Of a stretch of DNA of 64,000 bases, positions 12,049 to 27,098 are shown in pieces. Under the pieces are notes generated by a model, which saw only the letters and a program-made list of their open reading frames with translations, had not been told where the DNA came from and ran no database searches. The stretch is taken from NCBI GenBank assembly GCA_000697665.1, contig KL197724.1:452009-516008 (forward strand), given 5' to 3'. Positions within the stretch are counted from its first letter, which is position 1; every line of letters begins with the position of its first letter. The position numbers and the translations under genes were made by a program. The stretch is from Jaapia argillacea MUCL 33604 (lineage: Eukaryota; Basidiomycota; Agaricomycetes; Jaapiales; Jaapiaceae).

Positions 12049-12814
12049 ATGAGTCTGTCCGATGTCTCCACCAATGTCCCGGTAGGACCTGCGAGAGTGA
12101 GGCACGAGAAGTTCTACTTTCCGGATGGCAATCTCGTTCTCCTGGTACGTTTGTCGGCTCTGCCTTTCTGTCTCGTGCAGATACTGACTAATTGTTGGGC
12201 TTGAAGGTGGAAAACAAGTTGTATAACATCTATCGGTACATCCTCCAACGCGAATCGGTTTGCTTCGCGTCGACACTGGGACTCCCTCAAGATCCATCGC
12301 TTTCGGAGGGAGGTTCGGATGATCAACCACTACCTCTGCCAGACATCCTTTGCGAAGAGTTCGATGCATTTTTATCCGTCTTGTATCCACCGTACGTCCT
12401 CATCTTCAAAATCTCAATGATCACACCCCTGACCCTAGACCGGTTTTCAGGGACATTAGCAAACTCGGCGAACTTACGGTCACCGAATGGACTGCAGTCC
12501 TAAAACTAGCTTCCTCGCACTGGGAATGCGTATCCGTACGCAAACTCGCTATCAAGAAACTAGGCGAAGTGGCCACATCCATCGACAAACTGGTCATCGG
12601 ACGCGCTCATGGAGTAGATGCATGGCTCTTCCCAGCTCTTCAAGATATTTGCAAGAGAAACGATCCTTTGACTTTGGAGGAAGCTGGGAGGTTGGAGTTG
12701 AAGGATGTTGTGGAGATTGCTGCGACGAGGGAGTCGTATTGTCGGGATAAGTCCTTGGGGAGGCATTTGGCTGTGGATGCGAAGATTAGGAAACTTTTGG
12801 ATATCAGGGTTTGA
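12049..12814 (+). CDS. BTB/POZ domain protein 2
   Basis: Tandem paralogue of the gene at 10807. The start at 12049 gives MSLSDVSTNVPVGPARV, then HEKFYFPDGNLVLL. After an intron (about 12145-12206) the BTB core VENKLYNIYRYILQRESVCF and LPDILCEEFDAFLSVLYPP follows. After a second intron come GELTVTEWTAVLKLASSHW, LAIKKLGEVATSIDKLVIG and AHGVDAWLFPALQDICK. The protein ends KIRKLLDIRV without the acidic tail seen in its neighbour. The likely role is dimerisation or recruitment in ubiquitin ligase or chromatin complexes, inferred from the fold only. Regions around both introns align closely with the upstream copy. Confidence 0.82.
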
Positions 12815-13153
12815 GGTGGGGCTTGATGATGGAATAGGAGGCTGGTATCGTTTCAAGGGTGTATATTATCTTGTATAGTAGACAATGTATCGACTAGTTC
12901 ATTTGTATCCAGGTTTCTTTTACGACAATTGTAAGCTGGCGAGGTGTTGGATTCTCATCGCGCTGGACTCTTTCAGGAGCCCAATGGTTCGAACTGGCCA
13001 ATTAAAAGCAGATGTCGATTCTGAGAACATAATACATATTCATCTGGTGTAATGGCTCAGCACCTTCGACCGTGAAGAAACACACGGAAAACATCTAACT
13101 CACATACAAGGAACCATCTCGTGAACTCTGACAACCCTCATCCTCTGCTACTC
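12815..13153. other. Convergent 3' region of BTB 2 and prefoldin 4
   Basis: About 340 bases between two convergent stops, expected to hold both 3' UTRs. No gene or repeat was seen. Confidence 0.45.
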
Positions 13154-13785
13154 TCATTCATCCAGATTGATTGCTTTCCCAAACTTCGCGTAGAGGATGA
13201 CTTTCAATTCCTTCATTGTCGTCTCACATTGGTGAGCTTGCGTTGAAGTCGCCTCAATTTGGGATTCGACAGATTCCAAATCCGATTGGAGGCGATTCAT
13301 GGCACGAGAGTGACGGAGGGAGAAGAAGGATTCTCCAACCTTATATCTACAGGAAGATAGCATCTTTTCAAAAAGCAATCAGGCACAATGGTGTAATTTT
13401 GGACGAACAAGACGGGATCATCTTCATCCGCAAGCTCCAATTCTGTCGACAGATCATCCAATGCCTCTTTCTCTTGCTGTGGACACATCAGATCCAAATG
13501 CCGCGCCGAGATTAAAAGGGAGACGAACCTTGAGCCGTTCTAGCTTCTCCTCGATGGTGCGCAGGCGAGAGTTGAGTTTTGAGAACGTATTGATTCGATT
13601 TTGATCCTCTGTTCCGGGGGTAGATGAGGCCAAAGGTTAATCGATACTCGATCCAAGACCAGACGATCATAAATATCGCACCCCAAGTCACCTCAACATC
13701 GTCAGTCTCCTCTTCCTGTGCTAACTGGGCAGACAAATGTCAGATAAAGCAGGTTAATGTGTGTTCAGACACTTGCCATACGCAT
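13154..13785 (-). CDS. PFD4: Prefoldin subunit 4
   Basis: Prefoldin is the hexameric cytosolic co-chaperone that delivers unfolded actin and tubulin to the CCT chaperonin; subunit 4 is a beta-type subunit. The spliced protein begins MRMLAQEEETDDVEVTWEDQ and continues NRINTFSKLNSRLRTIEEKL, KEALDDLSTELELADEDDP, YKVGESFFSLRHSRAMNRL and METTMKELKV-like helix to the conserved end KVILYAKFGKAINLDE. This is a coiled coil, beta hairpin, coiled coil layout of about 130 residues, the usual size. The first coding exon is only nine bases (Met-Arg-Met) and is joined by a GC-AG intron (13725-13776, donor GCAAGT). That start was chosen because MRML followed by an acidic run is conserved in prefoldin 4. Further introns lie near 13621-13680 and 13336-13394. 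Confidence 0.93.
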
Positions 13786-14193
13786 TGTGAAATAGCCACG
13801 ATCAGTTTGCGGTCGGTTCAAGATTTGCTGTATCGAGCTGTTTGGGAGGCAGAGGCCAAGCACAAATGTCGAGATGATGAGTTGTGGATGTTGTGATTGG
13901 ATGCCGAGGGCCGACTTACCCGTAACTCAGAAATAATGCCACCACATTGCAGCCGCCCTCCTATCTCCCTTCTCTGCTTACTGCGCTCAGCCAGGGTCTG
14001 GGGCTTCGTTTCTGTCGTTCCCGGCCTCAACTGTCCTTGGTGTTCTTGCGCAGCACACCACTTTGAAGTCTGTGATTCGTACCCGCCCAGATCAAGGAAC
14101 TTTGTACCGACGTTGACCACGATCATCCGTTTTCTACTCTGCACGACACCTGGCAAACGATAGAGCTTACCTGGGCAGTTGATATCAGTCGCT
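13786..14193. promoter_or_regulatory. Divergent intergenic region, PFD4 / S1P lyase
   Basis: About 400 bases between two divergent starts. A minus-strand open frame spans it but overlaps the lyase start and has no recognisable motif. Presumed to contain both promoters. Confidence 0.4.
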
Positions 14194-16596
14194 ATGTCTG
14201 CTGTATATGTGGCACGGTTTGCCGTGTTCAGAAGACAGGTGGCAAATCGAACCGGAGCACGTTTACTTTCTCTTGACACAGCAAAGAGTCTGCTATTTTT
14301 CTATGTTCTGCTCAAGAGTACCCTCAGAATATATCGTCATGTTCGCGCCCGCGGGATGGTGTCGTCTTTCCAGGATACCTACAACTTAGTCGCCAAGGTG
14401 AGTCCACGTCACCAGTCCTTTCCCTCAACTTCTCTGACCCCTGACGTTGGTCTTTTAGCGATTCATCCTTCTCGCTCTCCGTCTTCCCCATCTTAAACAA
14501 CGCGTAGACTCCCAGATGCTCCAAGCACGTGTGGATATCGAGAAGAAACTCGTACCTTCCGGCCCTCGAGTGACTCGCCATCTTACTCTTCCAGCATCAG
14601 GACAAACACCAGAATGGATAGAAGCTGAGATGGAGAAGATGGACACTGAAATGGGAGAGGATGCTAACTGGAGGCATGGGAAGCTTAGTGGAGCAGTATA
14701 CCGTAAGTAACACATCCTTCTCTTATCCGTCGAAAACCCCTGTTCACATGGCTCCCTTGGTGGATAGATGGAGGAGAAGACCTAGAGAAACTCATTGTAA
14801 CTGCGTTCCAACGGTACTGCGTTTCAAACCCCCTCCACCCAGATGTGTTCCCGGCGATCCGGAAGATGGAAGCTGAAGTTGTCGCTATGTGTCTGAGGAT
14901 GTACAACAACCCAAATGGCGCTGGTACGACCACGTCTGGAGGCACTGAGAGTATCATCATGGCTGTGAAAACGCATCGAGAATGGGCCAAGGCAGAGAAA
15001 GGGATCACAGCGCCTGAAATGTGAGTGCTCTCTTGAATCTTTCGAAAGGTGATATTTGGTAATTGATGATGTATACTCGATAGGATTGTTCCTATATCAG
15101 CTCATGCAGCATTTGATAAAGCTGCGGATTATTTGGGGATCAAGGTCCACACCATTCCTGTTCATCCCATCACCCGTCAAGTGGACCTCAAGCACGTTAA
15201 ACGAGCAATGTCGGTTTCTTCTCCAATATCCTCTTCTCACCTCTCATACTCACCCCAATCACAGAAACTCCAACACAATACTGGTGCCACCATCTCTCCC
15301 GCCTCCGTTTCCATTCACACTAACTTCTCTCACAGCTCGTAGGCTCAGCAGTAAACTTTCCCGATGGCAACATGGACGACATACCCGCCCTCGGCGCACT
15401 TGCAAAAGCCCATAACGTAGGCCTTCACGTCGATTGTTGCCTCGGTTCCTTCATCGTGCCGTTCCTCGATGAAGCCGGTTTCGGCGAGTTTCCTGAGTGG
15501 AATGAGGGGGCTACGAAGGGGAGGGTGCCCTTGTTTGATTTTAGGGTGGAGGGCGTGACTAGTATCAGCTGTGATACGCACAAGGTGAGTGGAACGAGAT
15601 CTGGGGTTAGGGTTATGGGCTGACTGGCGTGTTGGGGGAACGTAGTACGGGTTTGCACCCAAAGTGAGTGGATTGTGTGGAACGGTATGGCTTATATGTC
15701 GCCGCTCACCGATGGGATGATAGGGTTCTTCGGTCGTTATGTACCGGTCGTCGGAGTTGCGGGAACATCAGTATTATCTGAACCCTGAGTGGCCTGGTGC
15801 GTATTTTCCTGTTCCCTTCAATTTTCTTTGCTCAGTTTGAGTACCAAAAAGGTGGCATATATGCTAGTCCTACCATGTCCGGATCTCGGTGAGCTCCCTC
15901 ATTCTTCAACTGATCATTAGACACTGACGCCTCACATTAGCCCGGGAGCACTAATAGCCGGTGCATGGGCTGTAATGCAACACATGGGTCACGAGTATGC
16001 CTTAGCCCCCTACTCCCTCGCCTTGCTACGTTTAACATAATGCTTCCTTCCAGTGGATACCTAGAATCCTGTCGCTCCATCGTCGCCACAGCCCGCAGGA
16101 TCGGTGAGGCTATCACAACCTCAATTCCAGAACTCTACGTTCTCGGTAACCCGCCTTCATCCGTCGTTGCTTTTGCTTCAAAGTCAAAAGATGTCAATGT
16201 GCTGGAAGTGGGCGATTTGATGGCGAAGAAAGGATGGCATTTGAATGGACTTAGCAAACCTGCTGCTGTGCATATCGCTTGTACTGTGAGTTCGGGTCGA
16301 CTTTCGACTCCCAAAGTTACCCCCTGATCTTCGTTCTTTGATCACAGCGCCTGACGATCCCACTTGTGGATACATTCATTGAAGATCTGAAGGATGCAGT
16401 CAGGGAGGCGAAGTTGAATCCCGCTGGAAAGGGCACTATGGTCGCTCTCTATGGTTTGTTATCCTTACATCAGATTTCCCAACTATATGCTAAACGGTCG
16501 TCTGATTTTTCAGGTTTGGGTAACTCGAGCCCTGTTGGACCGGCCATGGTTGGTAAGATTTGCACTGCATTTTTGGATGCGATGTACAAGGCTTGA
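14194..16596 (+). CDS. DPL1: Sphingosine-1-phosphate lyase
   Basis: This PLP-dependent ER-membrane enzyme cleaves long-chain base phosphates to a fatty aldehyde and phosphoethanolamine, the exit step of sphingolipid breakdown. The start at 14194 gives a short lumenal end and a membrane segment ([19 protein letters not shown]). Then come [49 protein letters not shown], the cofactor loop [38 protein letters not shown], the strand [16 protein letters not shown] and [15 protein letters not shown], whose Lys binds PLP. The end is [15 protein letters not shown]. At least eight introns are present and no break was seen; length is near the usual 550 residues. It is convergent with BTB 3. The exact 5' end is the least certain part. 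Confidence 0.93.
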
Positions 16597-16733
16597 ACCC
16601 GTTTGTGTATCGATTCTCCTATGGTTACATGATTGTTGTTACTTCTGGTCCTAAAATTCATTTACTGAGTTTTCGTTCGCCCGAGTTGCCTCCACCAGCA
16701 GAATCGCTCCGATACAGGTGCATGCATCTTGCC

Positions 16734-17762
16734 TCAGTCTTCACCTTCACCTTCACCTTCACCTTCTTCCTCCCCCTCTTCGTCTCCGTCATCCTTGTCA
16801 GAATCATCACTCAACCTGGCTCTCTTTTGGAGGCGACCTGCCTTGGACGACCGACGATCACACAACTTCTGCTTGATGGCTCGGTCCAGGTTGTCCTCGC
16901 GATATATCGATCGGCGTTGTCGGAGGTACGTTTCTCGAATACCGCCGATGATAATGACCTCCTTCAATCCCAAACACTCTCCTTCCTCCTCTGTCAACGG
17001 CTCCGATTGAGTGCACAAGATTTTGTACGAATCGAATTCCCATCCGGGGATGTCGTATTTGCGACTATACCAGACTTTTTGGAGGGGTGAAGTGAGGATG
17101 GTGAGTTCGGTGATGGCGAGGTCGCGGATGGCATTGAAGGACCAATCCGAGGCTATGGTGAAGACCGAGAACCAATCGGTGGTACCGAGATCGGCAAAGG
17201 TTCGCACGTCGCTATATGCGTGGTTAACGGTTAGTGGGTGTATGCGGATGAAGTAACCCAACACACGGAGGATAGAGGATGGAGAGGAGAAGGTCAAAAT
17301 CCTTGCAGGTGACGCTGTCCCAGCGTAAAGGTTTATGATCGGCAAACCTCTTGTCGCACTGAATGCCTTCACGAGGAGACAGGAGCTTCGAGAATAGCTC
17401 CGACTCGCGCATCAAGACGTGCCTATAGACGTTGTACAGCGTCGCCTCGACCTGGGCTCAATGTGTCAAGCTAGGGCATATGGTTGTTGAGACGACTTAA
17501 GGCGCACCAATATGACCAGATTTCCATCTGGGAAATAGAACGATGCATGTTTGACTCCTTTAGGTTTATGTATGACTTTCTGGGGTTTGTGCTCGACTCT
17601 CCTAGGTTTCTGAACCTGAACAACTCTCTTGGGCTCCTTCTTGACTCTGTTGGGTTCGTGGCTGGTTCTTTTGTACCCGTGATAGCGGTCGAAGTCAAGC
17701 TGGAGGTCGAGGTCAAACCGAATGTCGAGGCCGAGGTCGAGGTCGAGGTTGCGGCCTACCAT
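16734..17762 (-). CDS. BTB/POZ domain protein 3 with low-complexity ends
   Basis: Third BTB paralogue. The core reads ASFYFPDGNLVILV, then VEATLYNVYRHVLMRESELF and KDFDLLLSILYP. The helical part has TTDWFSVFTIASDWSFNAI, LAITELTILTSPLQKVWY and KYDIPGWEFDSYKILC, aligning with the genes at 10807 and 12049. It differs by an N-terminal extension of alternating acidic and hydrophobic residues (NLDLDLGLDIRFDLDLQLDF), then a basic repeat with a PK/KP-V-type period (EPKRVVQVQKPRRVEHKPQ), and by a C-terminal Glu-Gly repeat tail. Both ends are encoded by short tandem DNA repeats. The nuclear-localisation-like basic segment hints at a chromatin role. The start at 17762 is tentative. Confidence 0.72.
16740..16775. 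repeat. TTCACC hexamer microsatellite in coding DNA
   Basis: The plus strand shows successive TTCACC units followed by CT-rich DNA. On the minus strand it encodes the Glu-Gly repeat tail of BTB protein 3. Such a tract can expand or contract in frame by two residues per unit. Confidence 0.8.
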
Positions 17763-18090
17763 AGCTGCTTTCCCCTGCAGTTGCCAGTATGGATATCAGC
17801 CGACCTGGTGTGGTATGAGGTGGTGGTTGAGGCCTGAGGTCAGCCTCAAGGTCGGATGGGATGGATTAACACCTCGATAGCTTACACAGAACGTAGTTTT
17901 GGGAACAGCCAAGGAGTTGGAAGACCGAGATAAGATTACATTATTTAGACTTTGATAACCAAGATAAGATAAGCGCCACTCCGATCGACATGATCGAGAT
18001 CCATCCCATGATGCAATTACAGTTTACACTCCTTTCTTCAAACCACCATATCGATAACTTCACCCTACCCTTATCCTCGCGAAATAACCC
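17763..18090. promoter_or_regulatory. Divergent intergenic region, BTB 3 / acylphosphatase
   Basis: About 330 bases between divergent starts. An AT-rich patch (about 17925-17970) contains two similar GATAAGAT words. No gene is supported. Confidence 0.4.
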
Positions 18091-18510
18091 ATGAAACGCA
18101 TAGAGTATAGAGTGTGTAATCAGATACTCTTTATTTTAGTTCCAACTCAACAAATCCCAGGTACAGGGACTCGTCCAAGGAGTCAACTTCCGCGCATGGA
18201 CAGCCAGGCAGGCTCAAAACCTCAGGCTGGCAGGCTTCGTCCGAAACTCTGAGGACGGGAGTGTAACAGGAGAAGCTTGTGGTTCCAACAGCAATATTGA
18301 AAAATTGTACGTGCGACCCACATTCTTTCACAGGGATATTGGCTTCGCTGAATGCTGACTTTTGTCCTCCGGGATGTAAATAGTAAGCAACTTTTGGGAA
18401 AAGGACCAGTCCACGCCGAAGTCGAAAGTGTCGAGGTTCTGACAGAAGAAACGTTGCCTCAGGAGAAGGAAGGGGGCTGGGGGATCAGGGGTTTCGAAGT
18501 TAGAAATTGA
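18091..18510 (+). CDS. Acylphosphatase
   Basis: This small cytosolic enzyme hydrolyses carboxyl-phosphate bonds such as acetyl phosphate or 1,3-bisphosphoglycerate. Three exons join to MKRIEYR / VQGLVQGVNFRAWTARQAQN and onward, with introns 18112-18160 (GTGTGT to CCCAG) and about 18317-18381 (GTACGT to AATAG). The signature VQGVNFR contains the phosphate-binding Arg, and GFVRNSEDGSV contains the catalytic Asn. The C-terminal half has the expected KQLLGKGPVHAEVESVEV and GIRGFEVRN. At about 90 residues it matches the family. No exon is long enough to stand out as an open frame, so it is easily missed. It converges on the GMC gene that ends at 18742. Confidence 0.9.
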
Positions 18511-18741
18511 GGATTTGAAGACCTGCTGTCGAACTTGCTTTGCGACGATTCGGACCTGTTCCGCTTGTTCCCATCGAGTAACGGAGAGGCGCTCACGTCC
18601 CCAATACACTCAATCGCATTGCGAATATTTACGATTCCCCAATGCAATCGTACAACCCATAACAAATTTCAGAACAGCAGGTGCCCTTGTACTCCATTTA
18701 CCTGTCTCGCAGCACAAACCTCCTACATCAATTTAATTGGG

Positions 18742-21973
<3,232 letters not shown>

Positions 21974-22495
21974 ACTTGCACGTATCTGAGTGTGCGCGAT
22001 GGCTAGTAGCGAAGGTCGCTCCGAGTCGGCTTATGAACTTAACGGTCACCCAAGCCATTTACCTGATCATCAGTAGGATTCGACGTGGGAGTAGATGGAA
22101 GCGCTTCTCCAAAGCAACTCAGAGTCCATAAGGAGCCAGAGACGTTCGGGTTGATAATCAGACTAGGGACTCCGAAGGCCAAGCGTGGTCACATGCAGAT
22201 GACTCCTTCGAGATTGATAGGCAACATTTCGGCAGGAGAACTGCCAAGTCGGCCTTTCGGTCAGGAGAATGAAAGGAGAAACTGGGTTGATTGGAGGAAT
22301 CGAACTTGAAGCGTGACTGCACACGTAGACGGTGTGTACTCACCGCCGATGCCAGTGGTTCAATACTTAATATCAATAGTAGCCGACACGATGTTCCGAG
22401 GTGTCTGATCTCAGTACATTCCAACGATATTGAACTAATAAAACAATGATAGCAGGTGCAACGACAACTAAACAAACGACGGCAGAGAGGAGTGA
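21974..22495. other. Intergenic upstream of GMC gene
   Basis: About 520 bases between the GMC start and the stop of kinase copy 2. It should hold the GMC promoter. Open frames here are short and unremarkable. Confidence 0.4.
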
Positions 22496-23827
22496 CTAAG
22501 ACTTTGGTGTAGGTATTGCAGGAACCCGCCTGACGATATAACTAACACGTCGCGCCCAATGAGTGACTGTCCGATACGCCCCCAATATGGCGTTATCTTT
22601 CCGGCCTACTACCCGAGATCGGAGCTTCCAACTGCTGAGAGAGCTGACAATGGTTGCAAAGCGAGCAACGACCTCATCCATGGTAGGACGTTTGGTAGGG
22701 TCGTCTTGCACCATGTCAACAACTAGAGGCTCCATGAACTGAAAGCCAAGTTTGGCCTGGGGAGAATCAGATACGGCAAATAGATACGAGGGGGAGAAGG
22801 AAGGCACCTGGATAAAATCTTCTCGGATCAAGTTGCCCAGGTAGTAGACATCAGTTGGAAAGGGATCCATCTTCTCGTCAGATTTCTGAAACTCCGGAAC
22901 CGTCTTATCTCCTCCCCAGATGGGGTACTCTAGTGGAGGGCCATCTTCTGGGTTGTATCGACGCGAAATTCCGAAGTCGATCAAGTAGTACTTCGTGGGG
23001 CGCTGTGTCCGCGTGTAAGCTTTAGGCCTCCCGCTGAGGTCAGGTTTCTTATTGATATCGACTGGGTGATATCCCGAGGGGAGAAGCTCAGTGGGATCGA
23101 GCATTATGTTGCAATCGTCGCAATCACTGGAAAACTCAGCTTTGGAGAAATATGGGACTATAGAGTGTCACATACCGGTGTGCGACATGATGATGATGCA
23201 TAAATTGCAGACCCTGTATCGAAAATGTGAACATCGAAAGCGTCTAGGGGCGTGTATGAGAGGACCTCAAAAATTTGGCGAACAAATTCCACCACTTCCC
23301 CGAATGTATCGAACCGGGGTGAGTTGTATGGGCGAAGGAGTGGCATGACAATGATGATTTCGTCCCCTTCATCGGGTACCTGGAGTATTTCATAAACTGG
23401 AATGCAACGATTCGATGGGTCCGTCTTGAGGTCGCCAGAAGAAAGGAATTGCCCAATTTCAGCTTCGAAAGGATGTTCTAGTTTTGATATCCTCTTCAAG
23501 GCTACGCGTTTATTATCGGAAATCCTAATGGCATCCATAATGCGGCCTACCTGGACAAAATATCTGAAAACGTAGATCAAATAAGATGATGACGGTACGT
23601 ACTCGGATTTGGACCCCATCTTCGCAGTGATAGAACGTCTTGCTAGTACCCTCCCAGGAAGGGACCCAGTCTGGAGCATAGCGAGGTCGTAGGCGATACC
23701 CACATTCCTGAAGCCATGACCAGTGATCCCGCCAGAAAAACTCGCTCTCACCCAATGTACCGGGTTTTGGCTCATCGGCAGTCTGAGCAGTATCTTGTGC
23801 TGGAGGGACATCTGACTGCTCCGCCAT
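22496..23827 (-). CDS. Agaricomycete protein kinase-like family, copy 2
   Basis: Paralogue of the gene at 8731. The start at 23827 (MAEQSDVPPAQDTAQ) precedes ESEFFWRDHWSWLQECGYRL and RPRYAPDWVPSW. The kinase part shows RVALKRISKLEHPF, IIIVMPLLRPYNSPRFDTFG, MHHHHVAHRDCDDCNIMLD, KYYLIDFGISRRYNPEDGPP, TVPEFQ and FPTDVYYLGNLIREDF. The end is KLRSRVVGRKDNA, then RRVPAIPTPKS. Introns fall after the N-terminal signature, before the GLQFMH helix, inside HR/D and before the C-terminal helix, as in copies 1, 3 and 5. All catalytic residues are retained. The short stretch between Lys and the hinge is rich in His in the catalytic-loop approach, peculiar to this copy. Confidence 0.83.
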
Positions 23828-24339
23828 GGTAGGAAACGGGCTAGGGGGGTCAAGAGGTGGACAACATTCCACCAACAATGAGTTCGTTGTTTGACGTCTG
23901 CCTCACTTTTCGGGCAACGCCGAATTTCCACGGATGAAACTCCGATCCCACTCCGCGGTGGTCTGGACTAGTGCAACACAAAAGCATGGCGTACTTACTT
24001 GTCTCTCCCCTTGACGACAAATACAATACCCACGGACATCATGCCAATCTACGTGGGACTTACGTGAGTATCCAAAGACCATCACGCTACGCATTGTACC
24101 CAAATGCATGGCAGCCCAAACCGTCGCTACCTAATAGAGTTCGACTCGCGATGCGTGAGGCATTCCACAGATTTGGGCTGTAACCCCCCCTTTTGCCATA
24201 TCCATTACTGTACCAGAATGTTTATTGATCCTTGATCTTGCCAGGTGTTCTATATCCAGGATTTCTTCACACGCGGTAGGGTTCACCTTTATAAGAATCC
24301 TGGTGAGCTGGGACGACACTCTCGTCTCTACAACACTCC
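23828..24339. promoter_or_regulatory. Divergent intergenic region, kinase copy 2 / hypothetical gene
   Basis: About 510 bases between two divergent starts. Nothing beyond short chance frames was seen. Presumed to carry both promoters. Confidence 0.35.
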
Positions 24340-25255
24340 ATGACGGGGCAAGCGGGGATTGCTCTCCAGGCGCTGGTCGCCCCAGCAAATTATGTGTACC
24401 ACGAAGATGCGTTTACCGTCACAACCCGCGTCCTGAAGAGAGCCGATCGGTACGAACAAGACGGAGTCGATGAACTCTTGCAGGTTGTGAACCACTTGGG
24501 TCAGAGGGAGATCATCGATCTCAGCACTGCCCGTCGCGAGTGCGTTTCTATTTTTTTTTATCGCCTGCACAGTACTAGCACGTCTGATGTACAATCCAGT
24601 TTACGCAATCGTCGCCAGGATCTCGACATGAAGACTTCAACACGGTGGGGTTCGATGAAGGAACTGCTCAGCGCCACGGAGTACCAGGCATTGGCGAAGG
24701 GATTCAGAAAGACTGCTCGGGTTCATCTTTCCCCATCCTAACTTTTGTACTCCCTCTGACCATCTGAATCCGTTTCACAGAAATCGTCAGATAAGGCTAG
24801 AAGGTCTCATCGGACAAGTGAGGCTATGGCGCTCGCTGAGACGCTAGCTGACGATGATGTACAAGATGACGGTACGTCGTTGTTTGTTGACGATATTGCC
24901 CTGCTGGATTTTTTTTTTTTCAGATTTCCTCCCGCCAAGCAATAGTAATAGTGAAGAAGCTTCACAAGGGTATTTCCCAGCTTCTTACGATCAGGGTAGC
25001 ATCTCCCGCCCACGACCAACAGACATGACCTCGGAACCCTCTGAGGACGATCCTGTCACTGCGATCGACCCTCCGCCAGGCTTGAACAACCCCAAGATGG
25101 AGGCCGAAGGTCCCGGTCCCAGGACGCCCCCCGGGGCCTATAAGTTTGATAGTGCAATGATGATGTCGAATCTGTCGGCCGTTTCACTGTCAAGTTCAAT
25201 CCATTCACTGTCAAGCTCAGTCCTTGCGCGGCCAACCTGTTACCCAAGTTCGTGA
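24340..25255 (+). CDS. Hypothetical protein with Ser/Pro-rich C-terminus
   Basis: Not recognised. A four-exon model joins in frame: MTGQAGIALQALVAPANYVY and ELLQVVNHLGQREIIDLSTA, intron near 24539-24571, a second exon with SSLRNRRQDLDMKTS and LLSATEYQALAKGFRKTAR, intron near 24720-24780, KSSDKARRSHRTSEAMALAE, and intron near 24872-24923. The final exon is acidic and Ser/Pro-rich, ending SSSVLARPTCYPSS. About 250 residues. The middle exon is basic and helical, the rest looks disordered. A nuclear or regulatory role would be guesswork. The clean splice consensus at all three introns is the main support. Confidence 0.5.
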
Positions 25256-27098
25256 GTGCTCCAAGCTTCTCTTTTAGCCGAAGCGATATTTATTCCGCTG
25301 CAGAGAATGCCTGGTTCCATCTCCTCTACGAGGGGAGATCACAGATTAGCCCCGACTCCCCAAAGATCCCGCATTCCCGCTGGCCTTCGCAGGAATGGTG
25401 GAGACGAAGTGGCCAATCGCTAGCTCATCTGGATGAACACGGCGCCCACCTAATATCTCTTAGAATAATTATAATATACATTAACGTATACCCCTCCCTC
25501 ACTCCTTCAATATCCAATCCTTGACTCTCATATCTTGCACCCAACTCATGGCCAACCAACCCTCTGCCACGATTTGACCACGATGCATCCAAGCTCTGAG
25601 ATGATAGATCGGCTGGAATTTGGCTTTGTCGATCCCATGCTTCTTCCATCAACCCACCCTATTAGGCAGGTGTAGTGGTTGGTGGGTCCACTGTGAGAAT
25701 TGGCAATAATTGTTCCATCTCCAGTCCCAGACCTTAGGCCTTCTGCTCTTTGTGTAACTCCGCGCTGATGCAGTTTGAAACTTTCCCACTCAGCGAGAGC
25801 GTGCCAACGATGGAATTGATTATCCCTGTGAAAACCTGCCAGTCCTTACAGTATTGTTCTCAATGGCCTCACCGACAATATGCTCCTACTCTCGGCGGCC
25901 GTGGTCAATAGCCCTGGACGGGTGTGGAACCCGCGACGATGCTGATCTGGTTCCCCGCCCTTGTCCGGAGGGACTATGAGGTACAAGTTAGTCCTCTGAG
26001 GAGCCCCCACGCTATTCCTCTGTCACATCGTGCCCGGTGTCTCCGTCAAGTTGAATTCGTTTCCGTCCAAGGTTAGTGTCGCCCGATGTCCAACATCAAC
26101 TCGTGAGTTTTATATCGCTTGTACTTGGCTGGGACAGCGAACCATCCTTCCCTCCGAGTCTGAGTTCGTTTGTGCCTGATCTCAGTAGGACCAATCGAAC
26201 GACCCCTCATTTGTGACATGCCTCGTCTGCCACCGAATAATCCGTCCCCTTCGCACGTTTCTCTGCGAGAATTTCTTGTGCATTGTTCTACGGTTTTAGT
26301 CCCGCGGTGGCCGGTTCACACTTGGCGAGAGTACACGAGGCTTCATCTGACGTATCTCGTTGACTGGGACCATGAAGCTTATCAGTCGTTATTGTTCTCC
26401 TTCATGCCAGTGCCTCAGCGTCTCCTCCTTGACGACAGGAACGTGTTGGCAGTTTGTCTTGACTTTGGCGGGGCGGATAATTTGGGATAAGGGGTCCCCT
26501 GTCAAGAGCTGTCGGGTCTGGATACAGTTCTAGGTTGCCCGTATGATCACATTGTTTTCAAAGTTTCAATCGATGCTGCCTTGGTTGAAGGAGTTACTCC
26601 AATGTCCAGATGTCTACTCCCTTCCGTCTCCTTTGAGTCGTTGTGCTCTGGGGCTTGTGCGCTTCGTTCTGACATGGCACACGGCTCGAATCTGTTTCAG
26701 GTTGGCTATGCCAGAGTGGTTCAAACCCTACCTATGGCAGGGATTCATCGTGTAGATCCGACCAAAGCATAGAGTCGTAACTATCGGAAGACTGAAGATT
26801 TCCCTCTGAACCATAATATGCGCTGAAAGCCAGATAACCAGAGTTGCCATCGAGTCGAGAATAAATACTACATACTAGGTATACTATAGAAACAGTCCAA
26901 ACCAAACACCCAACCAGTAAAACTTATCACTACCTCCTTCTATGATAATGTAAGCCGACATCCGGGAGCGAAGATTAAAAGGGGTTCGAAACCCCCAACC
27001 TTGTGCGCCCCCACCTGAAACGAATGAGGCCATTTTCTGAAAGTGGCCGCGATGGAAACTCACCTTTGAACGTGACAGTGAACGAGCGCTTCTGGGCG
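25256..27098. other. 1.8-kb stretch without a supported gene
   Basis: Open frames are short and have no recognisable motif; the longest is 106 codons at 26170-26490 on the plus strand. An AT-rich patch lies at about 25465-25490. A 23-base block at 27061-27083 recurs with one mismatch at 54953-54975. Confidence 0.35.

Noticed and set aside
13818-14279. 153-codon minus-strand open frame
   Set aside because: It overlaps the start of the sphingosine-1-phosphate lyase, has no motif and is not needed to explain prefoldin 4, whose start is fixed by conservation at 13785.
18112-18139. 28-base intron in the acylphosphatase gene
   Set aside because: The 49-base intron ending at CCCAG (18160) gives the canonical YRVQGLVQGVNFR start of the fold, so the shorter version was dropped.
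26170-26490. 106-codon plus-strand open frame as a gene
   Set aside because: No motif, no neighbouring exons with splice consensus and no resemblance to other genes in the window.
26965-27010. tRNA-like T-arm (GGGG-TTCGAAA-CCCC)
   Set aside because: The stem is good, but no D-arm, anticodon arm or matching acceptor was found on either strand.
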